Source: CAYOHP01 sp964403795 [NCBI: uncultured bacterium]
Lineage (GTDB): Bacteria; Muiribacteriota; UBA6191; CAZXTJ01
Direction of reading: 5' to 3'
NCBI GenBank assembly: GCA_964403795.1
Contig: CAYOHP010000057.1
Location: 1-36,864, forward strand
Length of the DNA stretch: 36,864 nt
Numbering within the stretch: the first letter of the stretch is position 1; each line of letters starts with the position of its first letter. A program made the position numbers and the translations under genes. This document shows, one piece after another, positions 14,927 to 23,659 of this stretch. The notes below the pieces were generated by a model, which had not been told where the DNA came from, did not search any database, and worked only from the letters and a program-made list of their open reading frames with translations.

Positions 14927-16660
14927 ATGCCCGAGCTCAAGGTGGTGGCGGGATCGGGAGCGCCGCGCACCATCCGCCTGCCCTTGGGCGAGGAGGAATG
15001 GGTGCTCGGCACCGGGCCGAGCTGCCAGGTGGTCCTGGAGGACGAAGAGGTCAGGGACCGCCACGCCCGGATCCGCCGTAGCGGGGTGGGCTACGTGCTC
15101 GAGCCGCTGGAACGGCAGGCCGAGCTGGAGTTGAACGGGCACAGCGCCGAGAGCCCGGTGCCGCTCCAGGCCGAGGACGAGATCCGGGTCGGAGGGACCC
15201 TTCTCGTCTGGAGCCCGGGCGACGACATCGAGGCGGTGAGCATGGGCATCACCGTCGAGGAGGCCATGACGAATTCGGGGGTCTTCCAGATCCCCAAGGG
15301 TCTGGTGCCGGCCCGGCCCTACGTCGGCGACGAGCTGACCGCCGGGACCGGGGCGACCTTCCAGGTGGCGCCCGAGGAGGTCGTCACCGGCGACCGGCTG
15401 ATGGACGCCATCACCCAGGTGCTGGGGACGCTGCGCAGCGGGTACGGCGTCCCGGAGGCGAGCCTGGCGAGCCTGGCGATGGCCTTCGGCGGGGACCGGG
15501 CGCTCCTGTATCTCCCCTTCGGTACCGATCGGCCCCGGCTGGTGGCGTCGTTCCTGGGGCCGGCCGAGCTGTCGGCGGAGGAAGGCCTGACTCCCGCTCT
15601 CATCGAGGCGGCGGCGGGAGCCGGGGTGCCGATCCTGGTCAACGCCGGGACCGCCACCGTCCAGGTGAGCGAGATGGCCATGGTGGGCGGGGTGGTGCGC
15701 TCGCTCATGGCGGTGCCGGTGCCCATGGCCCTGGGCGAGGGGACGCTGGTCGTCGATGCCCCCGCCGAGCGGAGGCGGTTCCAGGAGCAGGACGTGGCGG
15801 TGCTCTCGAGCTTCGCCTCGACGCTCGGGTGGCTGCTCGCCACCTCGAACCGGATCCGGCGCATGGAAGAGGTCATCGAGACCTGGTCCCAGAGCCAGAA
15901 GCGCGGGGTCGAGGCGCTGCGGCGCTCGATGGGGGGCGAGACCCGTCCCCGGCTCCAGGAGGCCATGGAACAGGCCGCGCCCGGGGACGGGCCGGTGCTG
16001 CTCTTCGGGGAGACCGGGGTCGGCAAGCGGGCTGCGGCCTTGCGGTTGCATCTCCTGTCGGGGCGGGGGGCCGAGCCGGTGCAGGTGGTCGACTGCGCCC
16101 GGGAAGAGAGCCTGGGGCGGGCACTCTTCGGGTTCGCGCCCGAGGAGGAGGGATCCCCGATCGAGAGCGGGGCCCTGGAGCTGGCCCGACGCGGCACCGT
16201 GGTGGTCCACCACGCCACCGCGCTGACCATCGGGTTGCAGGCAAGGATCGAGGAGTACCTGGCGAGCGGGAACTACCAGACCGAGGGTCGCCGGGTGACG
16301 CGTTCCTCGGATGCCCGGATCTTCCTCACCCTGGATCGCGACCCGTCCGGGGCGGGCGGGTCCGGGTGGTTCCTGGCCAGCCTGCTCGACCGCTTCTCGG
16401 TCCGGCGCAAGGTCGAGGTGCCTCCCCTGCGGTCGTCCCCGGACTACCTGGAGGGGCTCGCCCGGACCGTGCTCTCGGAGTACGCGGTGCGGTTGAAGAA
16501 GCCGGTGACGGAGTTCACACCCGAGGCCCTGAAGGCGATCCTGGCCCACCCCTGGCCGGGGAACCACGGGGAGCTGCGCTTCGTGCTCGAGAGCGCGGTG
16601 CGCCGGGAACCGGATCGAAGGCTCTCGCTGGCATCGCTCAAGCCCTTCCTCTGCGGGTAG
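14927..16660 (+). CDS. FHA-GAF-AAA protein, degenerate sigma-54-activator-like
   Basis: A 577-residue cytosolic protein with three domains. Residues about 1-100 are an FHA domain (VLGTGPSCQVVLEDEEV, DRHARI, ELNGHS), but the phosphothreonine-binding Arg of the GR motif is Thr29 and the Ser before R-x-H is Arg43. Residues about 155-315 form a GAF-like domain. Residues about 340-577 resemble the AAA+ domain of sigma-54 activators: Walker A GETGVGKR (361-368), ELARRGTVVVHHA in place of E-A-x-x-G-T-L-F-L-D-E, VPPLRSSPDYL, and HPWPGNHGEL in place of PWPGN-V-R-E-L. The GAFTGA loop is absent, both Walker B acids are His (428-429), the sensor-II Arg is Gly548, and there is no C-terminal helix-turn-helix. 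It is therefore unlikely to activate sigma-54 promoters. It may bind nucleotide and act as a regulated scaffold. Confidence 0.85.
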   Translation: MPELKVVAGSGAPRTIRLPLGEEEWVLGTGPSCQVVLEDEEVRDRHARIRRSGVGYVLEPLERQAELELNGHSAESPVPLQAEDEIRVGGTLLVWSPGDDIEAVSMGITVEEAMTNSGVFQIPKGLVPARPYVGDELTAGTGATFQVAPEEVVTGDRLMDAITQVLGTLRSGYGVPEASLASLAMAFGGDRALLYLPFGTDRPRLVASFLGPAELSAEEGLTPALIEAAAGAGVPILVNAGTATVQVSEMAMVGGVVRSLMAVPVPMALGEGTLVVDAPAERRRFQEQDVAVLSSFASTLGWLLATSNRIRRMEEVIETWSQSQKRGVEALRRSMGGETRPRLQEAMEQAAPGDGPVLLFGETGVGKRAAALRLHLLSGRGAEPVQVVDCAREESLGRALFGFAPEEEGSPIESGALELARRGTVVVHHATALTIGLQARIEEYLASGNYQTEGRRVTRSSDARIFLTLDRDPSGAGGSGWFLASLLDRFSVRRKVEVPPLRSSPDYLEGLARTVLSEYAVRLKKPVTEFTPEALKAILAHPWPGNHGELRFVLESAVRREPDRRLSLASLKPFLCG

Positions 16661-16750
16661 GGGGAGGCGGGGCCGGGCCCGGGGAGGTTTCCCCCTGACG
16701 GGTTCCTCGGGAGGCGCGTCGGCGCGTGGTGGCCGCCTTCCCATGCGTGG

Positions 16751-16756
16751 TATCGT
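16751..16756 (+). promoter_or_regulatory. Candidate -10 hexamer TATCGT for the dehydrogenase operon
   Basis: TATCGT lies 51 bases before the lpdA start in a 147-base gap, and fits the TAYCNT pattern seen before several other first genes. A -35 box 17 bases further upstream is not recognisable. Confidence 0.35.
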
Positions 16757-16807
16757 CGCCCCCTGCGAGCGTGACGGTCCCCGGCGGATCCGAGGAGAGG
16801 CGTTCCC

Positions 16808-18211
16808 ATGGCAGAGACCTTCGATCTGGTCGTCATCGGCTCCGGTCCCGGTGGCTACGTGGCGGCGATCCGGGCCGCCCAGAACGGGCTGAAGACGGCC
16901 CTCGTCGAGAAGGCGCCCGCCATGGGCGGGACCTGCCTGCACGTGGGGTGCATCCCCACCAAGGCCCTGCTCGAGAACGCCTCGGTCTACGCCCGGATCC
17001 TCCAGGCCAAGGAGTTCGGGATCACCACCGGCGAGGTGGCGCTCGACTTCGAGGCCGTCCAGAAGCGCAAGCAGCGCATCGTCGACTCGGGTGCCAAGGG
17101 CATCGAGTTCCTGATGAAGAAGAACAAGATCTCGGTCCATACCGGGGTCGGGAAGATCGTCACGCCGAAGTCGGTCGAGGTCACCGGCAAGGGTGGCGAG
17201 AAGGCGCTGCTGTCGACCCGGAACATCCTGGTCGCCACCGGTTCGGTCTGCGCCGACCTCCCGTTCCTGAAGCACGACGGGAACCGGGTGCTGAACTCGG
17301 ACTCGATCCTGGGGTTGAAGGCCCCGCCCAAGTCGCTGATCTGCCTGGGTTCGGGCGCGGTGGGCAGCGAGTTCGCCTGCATCTTCGCCCAGTTCGGGAC
17401 CCGGGTCACCCTGGTCGAGATGCTCCCCGAGATCCTTCCCCGGGAGGACGTGGACGCCTCCCGGGAGGCCGCCAAGGCCTTCAAGAAGCTGGGGATCGAC
17501 GTGCGCACCGGGGTGCGGCTGGACTCCCCGGAGGTGGGGGCGGCCTCGGTGAAGGCCAAGCTGGTGCCCGCCGACGGCAAGGGCGAGACGGTTTCGATCG
17601 AGGCCGAGCGGATCCTGGTGGCGGTGGGCCGCAAGCCGTACACCGAGGGTCTCGGGCTCGAGAAGACCAAGGTCGTCCTCGAGAAGGGCCGGGTCGTCGT
17701 CGACGAGCTGTGCCGCACCGCCGAGCCGGGGATCTTCGCCATCGGCGACGTGACCGGGGGTGGGCTCGCCCACCACGCCAGCGCCCAGGGCATGCAGGTG
17801 GCCGATCTGGTCGCCGGCAAGCCGGTGGAGGCCATCGAGGCGCGCCACGTTCCCTCCTGCACCTATACGAGCCCCGAGGTGGCGAGCGTGGGGCTCACCG
17901 AGAAGGCGGCCCGGGAGGCCGGGTACGACGTGGCGGTCGGGAGCTTCCCGTTCTCGGTGCTGGCCCGGGCCAAGATCGAGGGCCACCCGGTCGGGTTCAC
18001 CAAGATCGTCTCCGAGAAGAAGTACGGCGAGGTACTCGGGGTCCACATCGTGGGACCGCACGCCACCGAGCTGCTGGCCGAGGCCTGCGTGGCCCTCCGG
18101 CTCGAGAGCACGGTCGAGGAGATCGCCCGCACCATCCACGCCCACCCCACCCTCTCCGAGGGAGTGATGGAGGCCGCCCATGCCGCGCTGGGCCACGCCG
18201 TCCACACCTGA
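16808..18211 (+). CDS. lpdA: Dihydrolipoyl dehydrogenase (E3)
   Basis: A 467-residue FAD/NAD disulfide oxidoreductase that reoxidises the dihydrolipoyl groups of 2-oxoacid dehydrogenase E2. The FAD dinucleotide motif GSGPGGYVAA is at residues 11-20, and the redox disulfide is C43/C48 in GGTCLHVGCIPTKALLE. The NAD motif is CLGSGAVGSEF near residue 180, and the second FAD motif is IFAIGDVTGG. The catalytic His-Glu of the dimer interface lies in HAHPTLSE (His446, Glu451). The length is standard. ATG 16808 follows CGAGGAGAGG. The gene leads the operon E3, E1-alpha, E1-beta, E2; the spacing to the E1-alpha ATG is 19 bases. Confidence 0.97.
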   Translation: MAETFDLVVIGSGPGGYVAAIRAAQNGLKTALVEKAPAMGGTCLHVGCIPTKALLENASVYARILQAKEFGITTGEVALDFEAVQKRKQRIVDSGAKGIEFLMKKNKISVHTGVGKIVTPKSVEVTGKGGEKALLSTRNILVATGSVCADLPFLKHDGNRVLNSDSILGLKAPPKSLICLGSGAVGSEFACIFAQFGTRVTLVEMLPEILPREDVDASREAAKAFKKLGIDVRTGVRLDSPEVGAASVKAKLVPADGKGETVSIEAERILVAVGRKPYTEGLGLEKTKVVLEKGRVVVDELCRTAEPGIFAIGDVTGGGLAHHASAQGMQVADLVAGKPVEAIEARHVPSCTYTSPEVASVGLTEKAAREAGYDVAVGSFPFSVLARAKIEGHPVGFTKIVSEKKYGEVLGVHIVGPHATELLAEACVALRLESTVEEIARTIHAHPTLSEGVMEAAHAALGHAVHT

Positions 18212-18230
18212 GTCCGAGGACGAGACCGGG

Positions 18231-19268
18231 ATGGGGGAGGACGGGACCCGGCTCTCCCGCGACGAGCACCGGCGGCTGCACTTCTACATGGTGCTGACCC
18301 GCAAGCTCGAAGAGCGCATGGGGAAGCTTTTCCGGCAGAACCGGATCGTGGGCGGGTTGTACCGTTCGACCGGCCAGGAGGCCTGCGCCGTGGGCGTCGG
18401 GTTCGCCTGCCAGCCGCGGGACTGGATCGCACCCTTGATCCGCGATCTGGGCTGGAGCCTGGTGCGGGGCTGGGATCCCTACGACGTGCTGGCCCAGTTC
18501 ACCGCCCGGGGGGACGCCCCTACCTTGTCGCGGGACGGGAACCTCCACTTCGGGTCGCTGGCCATGCGCCAGATCGCCCCCATCTCGCATCTGGGGGCCC
18601 TGGTGCCGGTGATGGCGGGGATCGCCATGGCCGCCCGGATGAGGGGCGAGGACACCGTGGCGGTGACGGCGGTAGGCGACGGGGCCACCTCGACTGGCGC
18701 CTTCCACGAGGGGATGAACCTGATCGCGGTGCGGGGGCTCCCCTGCGTGGTGGTCGGTCAGGACAACCGCTACGCCTACTCGACCCCGATCGCGGCCCAG
18801 ATGGCTTGCCGGAGCCTGGAGGAGCGGGCCTTGGCCTACGGGATGAAGGTCATGTCCGCCGACGGGAACGACATCGAGGACGTGGTGGTGACGGCTCGCG
18901 AGGCGATGGCCCATGCCCGCGATGGTCGGGGACCGGTCTTCCTGGTGCTCCACACCTTCCGGATGTGCGGGCACGCCGAGCACGACGACGCCCGCTACGT
19001 CCCGCCCGAGGAGATGTCCCACTGGAAGGCGCTCGATCCCATCGACCGCCACCGGGGCCGGGTGATGGACCTCGGGCTCCTGTCGCGGGCCGAGGTGACC
19101 GAGATCCAGGCCGACGCCGACGCTGCCATCGACGAAGCCGTCGAGCGGGTACTGGCGGCGGCCGATGCGGATCCTGCGCTGGTGGGGCGATGGGTCTACG
19201 CCGAGCCCGGGGATCCGCGGGTGGAGAGCCCGGCGTGGAAGATCCGCGGCCAGGAGGCGGGCTCGTGA
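18231..19268 (+). CDS. 2-oxoacid dehydrogenase E1 component, alpha subunit
   Basis: A 345-residue thiamine-diphosphate-binding alpha subunit of a heterotetrameric E1 of the pyruvate/branched-chain type. Family marks include LYRSTGQEACAVGVGFAC, the NLHFGS segment, the ThDP motif from GDGATSTGAFHEG (GDG at 149-151) to QDNRYAYSTP (Asn179), and the phosphorylation-loop region HTFRMCGHAEHDDARY. With E1-beta it decarboxylates a 2-oxoacid and transfers the acyl group to lipoyl-E2. Substrate (pyruvate or branched-chain 2-oxoacids) cannot be fixed from sequence alone. ATG 18231 is chosen because GAGGA lies 10 bases upstream and the protein then has normal length; an in-frame ATG at 18180 would overlap lpdA by 32 bases. 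The stop overlaps the GTG of the beta gene (GTGA). Confidence 0.93.
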   Translation: MGEDGTRLSRDEHRRLHFYMVLTRKLEERMGKLFRQNRIVGGLYRSTGQEACAVGVGFACQPRDWIAPLIRDLGWSLVRGWDPYDVLAQFTARGDAPTLSRDGNLHFGSLAMRQIAPISHLGALVPVMAGIAMAARMRGEDTVAVTAVGDGATSTGAFHEGMNLIAVRGLPCVVVGQDNRYAYSTPIAAQMACRSLEERALAYGMKVMSADGNDIEDVVVTAREAMAHARDGRGPVFLVLHTFRMCGHAEHDDARYVPPEEMSHWKALDPIDRHRGRVMDLGLLSRAEVTEIQADADAAIDEAVERVLAAADADPALVGRWVYAEPGDPRVESPAWKIRGQEAGS

Positions 19269-20284
19269 GCGCGGCGGCGGGAGCGGTTCCGGGCGGCGTG
19301 CCGGGCGCGGCGACCGAGACCATGCTGGTCGAGGCCGTGCGCCGTGCGCTCTTCGAGGAGATGGAGCGGGACGAGCGGGTCTTCGTGCTGGGCGAGGATG
19401 TGGGCGTCTACGGCGGGGCCTTCAAGGCCACCGCCGGCTTGATCGACCGCTTCGGTGCGGGCCGGGTCATCGACACCCCCATCAGCGAGGACGCCATCGT
19501 GGGGGCCGCGATCGGGGCGGCCTACAACGGCATGCTGCCGGTGGCCGAGATGCAGTTCATGGACTTCGTGTCCAACGCCCTGACCCAGATCGTGAACTTC
19601 GCGGCCAAGAGCCGGTATCGCTGGGGGGCCGGGTGCCCGCTGGTGGTGCGGGGCCCGGTCGGGGCCGGGGTCTCGGGCGGGCCGTTCCACAGCCAGTCGC
19701 CGGAGATGTTCTTCTGCCCGCATCCCGGGTTGAAGGTGGTGTTCCCGTCGTCGGCGCGGGACGCGCTCGGGTTGTTGAAGAGCTCCATCCGGGATCCCGA
19801 TCCGGTGATCTTCCTGGAGCACAAGTTCCTGTACCGGCGGGTGAAGGAGATCCTGCCCGAGGGGGAAGTGATCGAGCCCCTGGGCAAGGCCCGGGTGGTT
19901 CGGCCGGGACGGGATCTCACGGTCGTGACCTGGGGTGCCCCGGTCTGGACCGCGCTCGAGGTGGCGGGGAAGGTGGCAGGGGACGGGATCGAGGTCGAAG
20001 TCGTCGACCTGAGGACCCTGGTGCCCTTCGACGAGGCCACCGTGCTCGAGTCGGTACGCAAGACCGCCAAGGCCATCGTGCTCCACGAGGCGCAGCTGAC
20101 CGGCGGCTTCGGCGGCGAGGTGGCGGCCCGGATCGGCGAGAAGGCCTTCGAGTGGCTCGACGGTCCGGTCCGCCGGCTGGCCGCGCTCGACACCCCGGTG
20201 CCCTTCGCACCCCCTCTGGAGAAGGCCTACCTGCCCGGACCCGAGAAGCTGGAAGCCCTGGTGCGAGAGGTCCACGGATACTGA
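19265..20284 (+). CDS. 2-oxoacid dehydrogenase E1 component, beta subunit
   Basis: A 339-residue transketolase-like beta subunit. Conserved segments are MLVEAVRRALFEEMERDERV, LGEDVGVYGGAFKAT (the acid of GEDVG lies at the ThDP site in relatives), IDTPISEDAIVGAAIGAAY, the SQSPEMFFCPHPGLKVVFPS loop and the C-terminal transketolase domain with VEVVDLRTLVPFD and VLHEAQLTGGFG. The GTG at 19265 overlaps the E1-alpha stop; ATG 19322 is an alternative start that would remove a weakly conserved Ala/Gly-rich extension. The E2 gene starts 31 bases after the stop behind an AAGAGGAGCGA ribosome-binding site. Like the alpha subunit, it could serve a pyruvate or a branched-chain 2-oxoacid complex. Confidence 0.93.
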   Translation: MSAAAGAVPGGVPGAATETMLVEAVRRALFEEMERDERVFVLGEDVGVYGGAFKATAGLIDRFGAGRVIDTPISEDAIVGAAIGAAYNGMLPVAEMQFMDFVSNALTQIVNFAAKSRYRWGAGCPLVVRGPVGAGVSGGPFHSQSPEMFFCPHPGLKVVFPSSARDALGLLKSSIRDPDPVIFLEHKFLYRRVKEILPEGEVIEPLGKARVVRPGRDLTVVTWGAPVWTALEVAGKVAGDGIEVEVVDLRTLVPFDEATVLESVRKTAKAIVLHEAQLTGGFGGEVAARIGEKAFEWLDGPVRRLAALDTPVPFAPPLEKAYLPGPEKLEALVREVHGY

Positions 20285-20315
20285 GTTCGGCGTCCCGCCG
20301 AAGAGGAGCGAAGCG

Positions 20316-21767
20316 ATGGACATCCTGATGCCGCAGATGGGCGAGTCGATCGCCACCGGGACCATCACCAAGTGGCTCCGGGCTCCCGGCGAGAAGATCG
20401 GCCGGGACGAGACCCTCTTCGAGATCGCCACCGACAAGGTCGATGCCGAGATCCCGAGCCCCGCCGCCGGCGTGATCGCCGAGATCCTGGTGCCCGAGGG
20501 GGCGACCGTGGACGTGGGGACCGTGGTGGCCCGGCTCTCGACCGGGGATGCCGCGCCGGGTGCCGGTGCGGCTGCCGGCGCGAACGGCGGGGCCAAGGCG
20601 GGGGGCGGCAAGCCGGCGTCGACCGCGCCGGCCGCTCCCGCCGCGACCCCGGCCCGCGGGATCCCGCCCGCGCCCTCGGGGGCGGCCCACTTCGACGTGC
20701 CGGCGACGGCGGCGGCTTCGGCTGCGGGTGCGGCCCCGGTGGGCGAGCTGTTCGCTTCGTCGGCCCGGGGAATCGCCTCGCTCGACGAGCTGCGGCGCCG
20801 GCGCTCGACCCCGGTGGTGCGGGCGATCGCCGAGAAGCACGGGATCGCGCTCGGCCAGGTTCCGGGCACCGGTGCCTCGGGTCGGGTCACCAAACGGGAC
20901 ATCCTCTCGTTCCTGGAGTCGGGCTCGGCGGTGCGGGCCGCGGCTCCGGTTGCGGCTCCGGCAGTGGCGGTGGCGGCGGCGCCGGTTCCGCTGGTCGGCG
21001 GGGCGGTCGGGCCCTTCGCCTTCAATCCCTCGCTGCATCCCCTGGGACCGAGTCCCTATCCGACCCACGGACCCAATGACGAGGTCGAGATCACGCCGAT
21101 GACCAAGATGCGGTCCGAGATCGCCAAGCACATGGTGGCCTCGCTCGCCTTCTCGGCCCACGTGACCCAGTTCATCGAGGTCGATTTCACGGCCGTCGAC
21201 CGGGCCCGGGCCCGGATGCAGCCCCGCATGGACCAGAAGGGCGTGAAGCTCACCTACACGCCGTTCATCCTGCAGGCCTCGGCCCGTGCGCTCCAGCAGT
21301 TCCCCCACTTCAACTCCTCGGTCGATGGCACCAACCTGGTGAAGAAGAAGCGGATCCACCTCGGCATGGCGGTGGCGCTCGACTGGGGCCTGATCGTGCC
21401 GGTGATCCGGGACGCCGACGAACTGAACCTGACCGGTCTGGCGCGCGCCTCGACCGACCTGGCGGTGCGGGCCCGGGACAAGAAACTGAAGCCCGACGAG
21501 GTGCAGGGCGGGACCTTCACGGTCACCAACCCCGGGATCTTCGGGGCGCTGACCGGGACCCCGGTGATCAACCAGCCGCAGGTGGCGATCCTGGGCGCGG
21601 GCGTGATCGAGAAGCGGGTGGCGGTGGTCGACGACGCGATCGCGATCCGAAAGCGCGCCTACTTCTCGCTCACCATCGATCACCGGGTGCTCGACGGCGC
21701 CGACGGAGCCCGCTTCCTCAAGTTCGTGAAGGACTACCTGGAGGCCGGGGAATTCGGGGAGGCCTGA
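20316..21767 (+). CDS. 2-oxoacid dehydrogenase E2, lipoyl acyltransferase
   Basis: A 483-residue acyltransferase core protein. Residues 1-76 form one lipoyl domain with the lipoylated Lys41 in EIATDKVDAE. An Ala/Pro/Gly linker follows (about 78-150), then the peripheral-subunit-binding domain at about 164-200 (STPVVRAIAEKHGIALGQV, GTGASGRVTKRDIL) and a second Ala/Val/Pro linker. The catalytic domain (about 255-483) includes SFLAFSAHVTQF-type strands, PHFNSSVDG and the active-site HRVLDG at 456-461. A single lipoyl domain is more usual for branched-chain and 2-oxoglutarate E2 than for proteobacterial pyruvate E2, which often has two or three. The E1 is split alpha/beta, so 2-oxoglutarate is unlikely. 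The gene closes the operon. Confidence 0.94.
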   Translation: MDILMPQMGESIATGTITKWLRAPGEKIGRDETLFEIATDKVDAEIPSPAAGVIAEILVPEGATVDVGTVVARLSTGDAAPGAGAAAGANGGAKAGGGKPASTAPAAPAATPARGIPPAPSGAAHFDVPATAAASAAGAAPVGELFASSARGIASLDELRRRRSTPVVRAIAEKHGIALGQVPGTGASGRVTKRDILSFLESGSAVRAAAPVAAPAVAVAAAPVPLVGGAVGPFAFNPSLHPLGPSPYPTHGPNDEVEITPMTKMRSEIAKHMVASLAFSAHVTQFIEVDFTAVDRARARMQPRMDQKGVKLTYTPFILQASARALQQFPHFNSSVDGTNLVKKKRIHLGMAVALDWGLIVPVIRDADELNLTGLARASTDLAVRARDKKLKPDEVQGGTFTVTNPGIFGALTGTPVINQPQVAILGAGVIEKRVAVVDDAIAIRKRAYFSLTIDHRVLDGADGARFLKFVKDYLEAGEFGEA

Positions 21768-21833
21768 GACCGTGAGCCCTTCCCCGGCTGGCCCCGGGTG
21801 GGCCGAGGCGGGGAAGCGCAGAAGGGTGCCGAC

Positions 21834-23657
21834 ATGGTGGTCCGCGATCCCCTCCAGATCCTGACCCTGCTCTTCGGGCTCGGCGTGCTCGCCCAATGGC
21901 TGGCCTGGAGCCTGGGGATCCCCTCGATCCTGCTGCTCTTGGCCACCGGACTGGCCCTCGGTCCGGGTTTCGGCCTGATCGATCCGGTAGTGGCCCTCGG
22001 ACCCTCCACCTCGGCGGTGGTCTCGATGGCGGTGGCGGTCATCCTCTTCGAGGGAGGACTGACGCTCCGCCTGCACGACCTGGCCTCGGTCGGCGGACCG
22101 GTCCGGCGCCTGACCACGGTCGGGGTGGGTCTGGGATGGGCGCTCTACGCAGGCGCCGCCTACTGGGCAGGCGGGTTCCGCCTGGACGCCGCCGTCCTGC
22201 TGGGAGCCATCCTGGTCGTGACCGGTCCCACCGTGATCGCTCCCTTGCTGCGCCATGTCCGGCCTCGCGCCGACCTGGCACGGGCGATCCGGTGGGAGAG
22301 CATCGTGAACGACCCGACCGGGGCCATCCTCTCGGTGGCGGTCTTCGAATTGATGGTGGCGGAAGGCGGCCTCTCCCACCCGGAGTCGCTGCTCTGGGCC
22401 GTGGGCGCGACCTTCGGGGTAGGGCTGGCGATCGGGGTACCGGTCGCCCTGCTGCTGCTCCGGGGCATGGAGCGCCGCTGGATCCCGGCCCATCTGGAGG
22501 CGGTCCTGACCCTGGTCTCGGTCCTGGCGGTCTCGGCGCTGGCCGGGGCGCTCCGCCATGAGGCCGGCCTGGTCGGCGTCACGGCCATGGGAATGATCCT
22601 GGCGAACCAGGAGCGGGTCCCGGTCCGGGGGATCATCGAGTTCAAGGAGCACCTCCAGGTGCTCCTGATCTCGTTCCTCTTCGTGCTCCTGTCGGCCCGG
22701 CTGGATCGCTCGGACCTGGCCATGATCGACGGGCGTGCCATGGGCTTCGTGGCGGTCCTCCTGCTGGTGGCGCGTCCGTTGGCGATCCTCGGGGCGACCA
22801 TGGGGACGGGTTGGACCCTGGGGGAGCGCTTCTTCGTGGCCTGGATGGCGCCTCGCGGGATCGTGGCCGCGGCCGTCACCTCGGTGTTCGCGCTCGGACT
22901 GGAAGCGGCAGGCCACCCGGACGCGGCAAGGCTGCTGCCCACCATGTTCCTGGTGATCGTGGCCTCGGTCTCCCTCTACGGTCTCACCGCCGCACCCCTG
23001 GCCCGGACGCTCGGGCTCTCGGAGAGCGACCCGCAGGGCCTGTTGATCCTCGGAGCCCATGTGCTGGGTCGGGAGCTCTGCCGGGTCCTCTCCGGGTTCG
23101 GGTTCCGGGTGGTGCTGCTCGACAGCGACTGGAGCCAGGTGACCGCGGCCCGAATGGCCGGGCTCGAGGCCTGGTACGGGAATGCCCTCTCCGAGGATGC
23201 CCACCACCGGCTCGACCTCTCCGGGATCGGGCGCTTCGTGGCCATGAGCGGGAGCGACGGGGTGGATTCGCTCGCTTCGGTGCACTTCGCCGAGTTGCTG
23301 GGTCGGGAGAACGTGTTCCAGCTCGTGCCTTCGACCGGGACCCTCCCAGCCATCGGGACCCAGCACGTCCCCGGGCACCTGCGCGGGCGCCCCGCGTTCG
23401 GCGGAGAGGTGACCTACCGGGCCTTGGCGGAACGGGCCGCTTCGGGAGCCAAGGTCAGGTCCACCCGGCTGACGGAGGAGTTCGACCTGGCGGCGTTCCG
23501 GGAGCGCAATCCCTCAGCGATCCCGCTCTTCGTCGTCGAGCCCGGCGATCGTCTGCAGGTGGTGACCGGGGATTCCGACTGGGCGGCAGGACCGGGGTGC
23601 ACGCTGGTGAGCCTGGTTCCCGAGGAGGGTCCCTCGGACAAGGCCGGCGGATCCTGA
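21834..23657 (+). CDS. Cation/proton antiporter (CPA1 type) with RCK/TrkA-like C-terminal domain
   Basis: A 607-residue protein with about 12-13 membrane segments in residues 8-395 and a cytosolic regulatory tail. Antiporter hallmarks are ILFEGGLTLRL (about 70-80), VVTGPTVIAPLLRHVRP and the ion-binding ESIVNDPTGAI with Asn159-Asp160. A later MAPRGIVAAAVTSVFAL helix is typical of the NhaP/CPA1 group. The tail from about residue 403 begins LLILGAHVLGRELCRVLSGF, a Rossmann-like start as in TrkA-N/RCK domains, with VVLLDSDWSQVTAARMAGLEA following. Such domains gate transport by nucleotide binding. It probably exchanges Na+ or K+ for H+ across the inner membrane. ATG 21834 has GAAGGG seven bases upstream; the open frame upstream of it looks non-coding. 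Confidence 0.9.
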   Translation: MVVRDPLQILTLLFGLGVLAQWLAWSLGIPSILLLLATGLALGPGFGLIDPVVALGPSTSAVVSMAVAVILFEGGLTLRLHDLASVGGPVRRLTTVGVGLGWALYAGAAYWAGGFRLDAAVLLGAILVVTGPTVIAPLLRHVRPRADLARAIRWESIVNDPTGAILSVAVFELMVAEGGLSHPESLLWAVGATFGVGLAIGVPVALLLLRGMERRWIPAHLEAVLTLVSVLAVSALAGALRHEAGLVGVTAMGMILANQERVPVRGIIEFKEHLQVLLISFLFVLLSARLDRSDLAMIDGRAMGFVAVLLLVARPLAILGATMGTGWTLGERFFVAWMAPRGIVAAAVTSVFALGLEAAGHPDAARLLPTMFLVIVASVSLYGLTAAPLARTLGLSESDPQGLLILGAHVLGRELCRVLSGFGFRVVLLDSDWSQVTAARMAGLEAWYGNALSEDAHHRLDLSGIGRFVAMSGSDGVDSLASVHFAELLGRENVFQLVPSTGTLPAIGTQHVPGHLRGRPAFGGEVTYRALAERAASGAKVRSTRLTEEFDLAAFRERNPSAIPLFVVEPGDRLQVVTGDSDWAAGPGCTLVSLVPEEGPSDKAGGS

Positions 23658-23659
23658 TC

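Noticed and set aside
14279-18205. 1308-codon antisense open frame over the FHA and lpdA genes
   Set aside because: It runs opposite to two well-recognised genes and has no domain; it reflects codon bias in high-GC DNA.
18180-18230. Earlier ATG for the E1-alpha gene
   Set aside because: It would overlap lpdA by 32 bases and add a non-conserved Pro/Ser/Glu stretch; ATG 18231 has a ribosome-binding site.
19917-23378. 1153-codon antisense open frame over E1-beta, E2 and the antiporter
   Set aside because: Opposite to three clear genes, low-complexity, no motifs.
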